A DNA stretch of 64,000 bases from Anaerostipes sp. MSJ-23 (GTDB lineage: Bacteria > Bacillota > Clostridia > Lachnospirales > Lachnospiraceae): assembly GCF_018918155.1 (NCBI RefSeq), contig NZ_JAHLPY010000004.1, forward strand, positions 82,796 to 146,795, written 5' to 3'. The notes below the pieces were generated by a model that had not been told where the DNA came from, did no database searches, and saw only the letters and a list, made by a program, of their open reading frames with translations. Made by a program: the position numbers and the translations under genes. Positions 62,910 through 64,000 of the stretch are shown here, in pieces; within the stretch, counting starts at the first letter, position 1; each line of letters opens with the position of its first letter.

Positions 62910-62983
62910 CGTGGGCGAGAAGATTCGAACTCCCGGCCTTCTGGTCCGTAGCCAGACGCTCTATCCAGCTGAGCTACGCCCAC
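62910..62983 (-). tRNA. tRNA-Arg(ACG)
   Basis: Acceptor GTGGGCG/CGCCCAC; anticodon stem TCTGG/CCAGA with loop CTACGGA. Last tRNA of the cluster. CCA is not encoded. Confidence 0.95.
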
Positions 62984-63056
62984 ATATTTAATTGTTATCA
63001 TTTCTGACAACATTAGATATTTTATCACATCTTTGATGTAATGTCAATACCTAAAC

Positions 63057-63142
63057 TGCCGCAGACCGGAATCGAACCGGTACTCGATTTAACTCGAACA
63101 GGATTTTAAGTCCTGCGCGTCTGCCAGTTCCGCCACTGCGGC
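63057..63142 (-). tRNA. tRNA-Leu(TAA)
   Basis: 86 bases with a long variable arm (class II). Acceptor GCCGCAG/CTGCGGC; anticodon loop CTTAAAA on stem CAGGA/TCCTG. Confidence 0.94.
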
Positions 63143-63169
63143 ATATGACTCAAAACTAAGTCATATAAA

Positions 63170-63242
63170 TGGGACCAACAGGACTCGAACCTGTGACCCT
63201 CTGCTTGTAAGGCAGATGCTCTCCCAGCTGAGCTATGATCCC
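63170..63242 (-). tRNA. tRNA-Val(TAC)
   Basis: Acceptor GGGATCA/TGGTCCC; anticodon stem TCTGC/GCAGA with loop CTTACAA. Confidence 0.95.
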
Positions 63243-63270
63243 ATAAAAATAAGCTACAAACCAGCTTAAA

Positions 63271-63344
63271 CGACCCGGATGGGAATCGAACCCACGACCT
63301 CCGCCGTGACAGGGCGGCGCTCTAACCAGCTGAGCCACCGGGCC
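63271..63344 (-). tRNA. tRNA-Asp(GTC)
   Basis: Acceptor GGCCCGG/CCGGGTC; anticodon stem CCGCC/GGCGG with loop CTGTCAC. Confidence 0.95.
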
Positions 63345-63369
63345 AGAATGTTTTACTTATATTGTTCAA

Positions 63370-63443
63370 TGGACCCTCGGGGACTCGAACCCCGGACCGA
63401 TCGGTTATGAGCCGATTGCTCTAACCAACTGAGCTAAAGGTCC
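63370..63443 (-). tRNA. tRNA-Met(CAT), elongator-like
   Basis: Acceptor GGACCTT/AGGGTCC; anticodon stem ATCGG/CCGAT with loop CTCATAA. The normal first base pair argues against initiator tRNA. A lysidine-type Ile tRNA is not excluded. Confidence 0.88.
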
Positions 63444-63448
63444 TTTGA

Positions 63449-63521
63449 AGCCGTTGACCGGACTTGAACCGGTAACCTGCTGATTACAAATCAGCTGCTC
63501 TGCCAATTGAGCCACAACGGC
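63449..63521 (-). tRNA. tRNA-Thr(TGT)
   Basis: Acceptor GCCGTTG/CAACGGC; anticodon stem GCTGA/TCAGC with loop TTTGTAA. Confidence 0.95.
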
Positions 63522-63561
63522 ATATCTGAGACTAATAGTACTCATTTTTCGCTTAATGCAA

Positions 63562-63633
63562 TGACTCCAACGGGATTTGAACCCGTGTTACCGCCGTGAA
63601 AGGGCGGTGTCTTAACCACTTGACCATGGAGCC
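63562..63633 (-). tRNA. tRNA-Glu(TTC)
   Basis: Acceptor GGCTCCA/TGGAGTC; anticodon stem CCGCC/GGCGG with loop CTTTCAC. Confidence 0.95.
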
Positions 63634-63685
63634 TTTTTTCTTTGACCGCTTCACGGTCTTTTTTTATTGGTCTCCCCAATGGAAA

Positions 63686-63758
63686 CTCCCCGAGCCGGGC
63701 TCGAACCAGCGACAGCACGGTTAACAGCCGTGTGCTCTACCAACTGAGCTATCGAGGA
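63686..63758 (-). tRNA. tRNA-Asn(GTT)
   Basis: Acceptor TCCTCGA/TCGGGGA; anticodon stem CACGG/CCGTG with loop CTGTTAA. First tRNA after the 23S gene. Confidence 0.94.
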
Positions 63759-63833
63759 ATACCTGAGCTGCAATTGCTTGCACCTTCAAAACATCATACA
63801 AGATCTATTCACATCTTTCTTTCACACAACCTT

Positions 63834-64000
63834 CTTTGGTTAAAGCCTCGACCGATTAGTAACAGTCAGCTCCATGCGTTACCGCACTTCCACCTCTGCC
63901 CTATCTACCTCGTCGTCTTCAAGGGGTCTTACTACCTTACGGTATGGGAAATCTTATCTTTAGGGGGGCTTCACGCTTAGATGCCTTCAGCGTTTATCCC
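63834..64000 (-). rRNA. 23S ribosomal RNA, 3' end only
   Basis: On the minus strand the sequence ends in ACTAATCGGTCGAGGCTTTA, the conserved 23S 3' terminus, and further in has the typical GCATCTAAGCGTGAAGCCC segment. The gene continues beyond the window. The exact 3' base is uncertain by a few positions. The 75 bases before tRNA-Asn do not hold a 5S gene. Confidence 0.93.

Noticed and set aside
63156..63338. 60-codon minus-strand frame spanning tRNA-Val and tRNA-Asp
   Set aside because: It lies across two tRNA genes, an often-seen spurious ORF type (HGGGRGFDSHPGR-like translation of tRNA).

Overview
This is an AT-rich chromosomal window from a low-GC Gram-positive, most likely a gut-type anaerobic Lachnospiraceae (Clostridia). 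The indicators are DapL-type lysine synthesis, an archaeal-type PurO IMP cyclohydrolase beside a stand-alone AICAR transformylase, an FeFe-hydrogenase maturase (HydE), a two-OB-fold SSB-like protein, SpoVD/FtsI-type PBPs in the dcw cluster, and strong AGGAGG ribosome-binding sites. The genus cannot be fixed by reading alone. No insertion sequence, prophage, CRISPR array or plasmid function was recognised.

Layout. 1-9.6 kb: the end of glmS, glycerol dehydrogenase, a duplicated-domain CmpB-like membrane protein, dapA-dapB with a corrinoid adenosyltransferase and an SSB-like gene, typA, upp, hydE. 9.6-20.6 kb: a compact division and cell-wall (dcw) operon on the minus strand, rsmH-ftsL-PBP-PBP-mraY-murD-ftsW-ftsQ-ftsZ. 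It lacks mraZ and murG but keeps a candidate MraZ box. 20.7-25.1 kb: lgt, ychF, and purO-purH (formyltransferase domain only). 25.1-32.8 kb: an apparent operon carA-carB-glnA-ANTAR regulator-dapL, which links carbamoyl phosphate, glutamine and diaminopimelate synthesis. Then come queH and a solitary tRNA-Pro(CGG).

33.7-41.8 kb is the accessory part: a minus-strand surface-glycan operon. It has an unknown protein, two sialyltransferase-like glycosyltransferases with D/E-D/E-G and HP motifs, a CMP-sugar synthetase homologue, an HMGL-type aldolase fused to a second domain, and a GT2 enzyme with a coiled-coil tail. Two of its genes are frame-disrupted. One has lost its frame inside the conserved N-terminus, which is still readable upstream. 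The other breaks at an A6 run. This is the most unusual locus in the window. I read it as a pathway for a CMP-activated keto-sugar acid and its polymer, now degenerate or phase-variable.

41.9-57 kb: htpG behind a perfect CIRCE operator, a YoaK-like membrane protein, homoserine dehydrogenase, a DeoR regulator with an MDR dehydrogenase, a Zn/Cd P1B-ATPase carrying four perfect 75-bp His/Asp/Cys repeats, a secreted Fn3-like protein, a membrane ferredoxin, a second MDR paralogue that has lost zinc ligands, a structured unexplained intergenic region, and pyrG. 57-62.8 kb: a YtrA-like GntR/ABC transporter operon with a clear promoter and operator, and an HAD phosphatase. 62.9-64 kb: eight tRNA genes downstream of a 23S rRNA 3' end, with no 5S gene between them.
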